DNA from: Akkermansia sp.
GTDB lineage: Bacteria > Verrucomicrobiota > Verrucomicrobiia > Verrucomicrobiales > Akkermansiaceae
DNA length: 50,239 nt
Direction: 5' to 3'
Assembly: GCA_017558555.1 (NCBI GenBank)
Contig: JAFYUJ010000071.1
Span: 1-50,239, forward strand
Each line of letters starts with the position of its first letter. The stretch's first letter is position 1. The notes below the pieces were generated by a model that was given only the letters and a program-made list of their open reading frames with translations, searched no databases and was not told the origin of the DNA. Positions 50,124 through 50,239 of the stretch are shown here, in pieces. Both the position numbers and the translations under genes were made by a program.

Positions 50124-50239
50124 TCAGGTGGGTCGGCTGGGACGCTGGTGTTGTTTCTTGCCTATATCTTCCTGATAGTGAATCCACGCATCGAGGAAGA
50201 AGTGAGGCAATATCGTGGGTTGGTGATAGCTTATAAGCC
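50124..50239 (-). CDS. Possible 3' end of a gene running in from the right edge
   Basis: A 37-codon open frame enters from the window edge and stops at 50124, giving a protein-like end, ILPHFFLDAWIHYQED followed by IGKKQHQRPSRPT. The piece is too short to identify, and the frame could be chance. It would be convergent with the NahK-like gene. Confidence 0.35.
   Translation of the reverse strand, partial: LISYHQPTILPHFFLDAWIHYQEDIGKKQHQRPSRPT

Overview
The window looks like the chromosome of a gut-type Verrucomicrobiota bacterium, most likely close to Akkermansia. This is an inference from gene content: exported GH84 and GH20 hexosaminidases, an N-acetylhexosamine kinase/uridylyltransferase pair, FeoA/FeoB with a Cys-rich partner, an IscU-like/GGGtGRT pair, and LPS-type acyltransferase and glycosyltransferase domains (so Gram-negative). 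Coding density is high, gene runs are short on both strands, and many transcripts end in clear hairpin terminators. I see no rRNA, tRNA, CRISPR array or insertion sequence.

Region by region. 1-5.3 kb: nuoA with its own terminator, then metH and a GalE-like epimerase. 5.4-10.5 kb: a SWIM zinc-finger protein, a polytopic membrane protein, then a tight run of an exported Pro/Ala-rich protein, an SDR oxidoreductase and a membrane-anchored protein with a GH75 chitosanase-like domain. 10.5-15 kb (minus): the ferrous iron locus feoA-feoB-Cys-rich protein, followed by an OprB-like porin; this FeoB carries a DUF805-like insertion. 15-21.7 kb: dnaB, a divergent tryptophanase-family lyase and enolase with good promoters, then the IscU-like/GGGtGRT pair. 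21.7-24.5 kb (minus): a small membrane protein, LicD, GT2 and GNAT surface-glycan cluster. 24.5-34.6 kb: GH84, an MBL hydrolase, cyclophilin plus ABC-F ATPase, GH20 plus a Sel1-like protein, and a WalJ/YycJ-like MBL protein. 34.7-39 kb: a tight trio of membrane protein, lipoprotein and an LpxL-GT9 fusion, then a Xer recombinase. 38.9-45 kb: TPR protein, ketopantoate reductase, a tiny basic protein, a BASS-type transporter and topoisomerase III. 45-47.9 kb: an isolated phage major capsid protein gene with its own strong leader and terminator, a small holin-like protein, then ruvA. 48-50 kb: a sugar-1-phosphate nucleotidyltransferase and a NahK-like kinase.

How the genes fit together. GH84 and GH20 would release N-acetylhexosamines from mucin-type glycans. 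The kinase and nucleotidyltransferase at the right end could turn these into UDP-sugars, and the epimerase could interconvert them. FeoAB would bring in Fe(II) for Fe-S assembly, with which the IscU-like/GGGtGRT pair may be connected. The LicD/GT2 and LpxL-GT9 genes belong to the cell envelope. The least conventional items are the DUF805-like insert in FeoB, the LpxL-GT9 fusion, the orphan capsid gene with an enolase-like A-rich leader, and the IscU-like/GGGtGRT pair.
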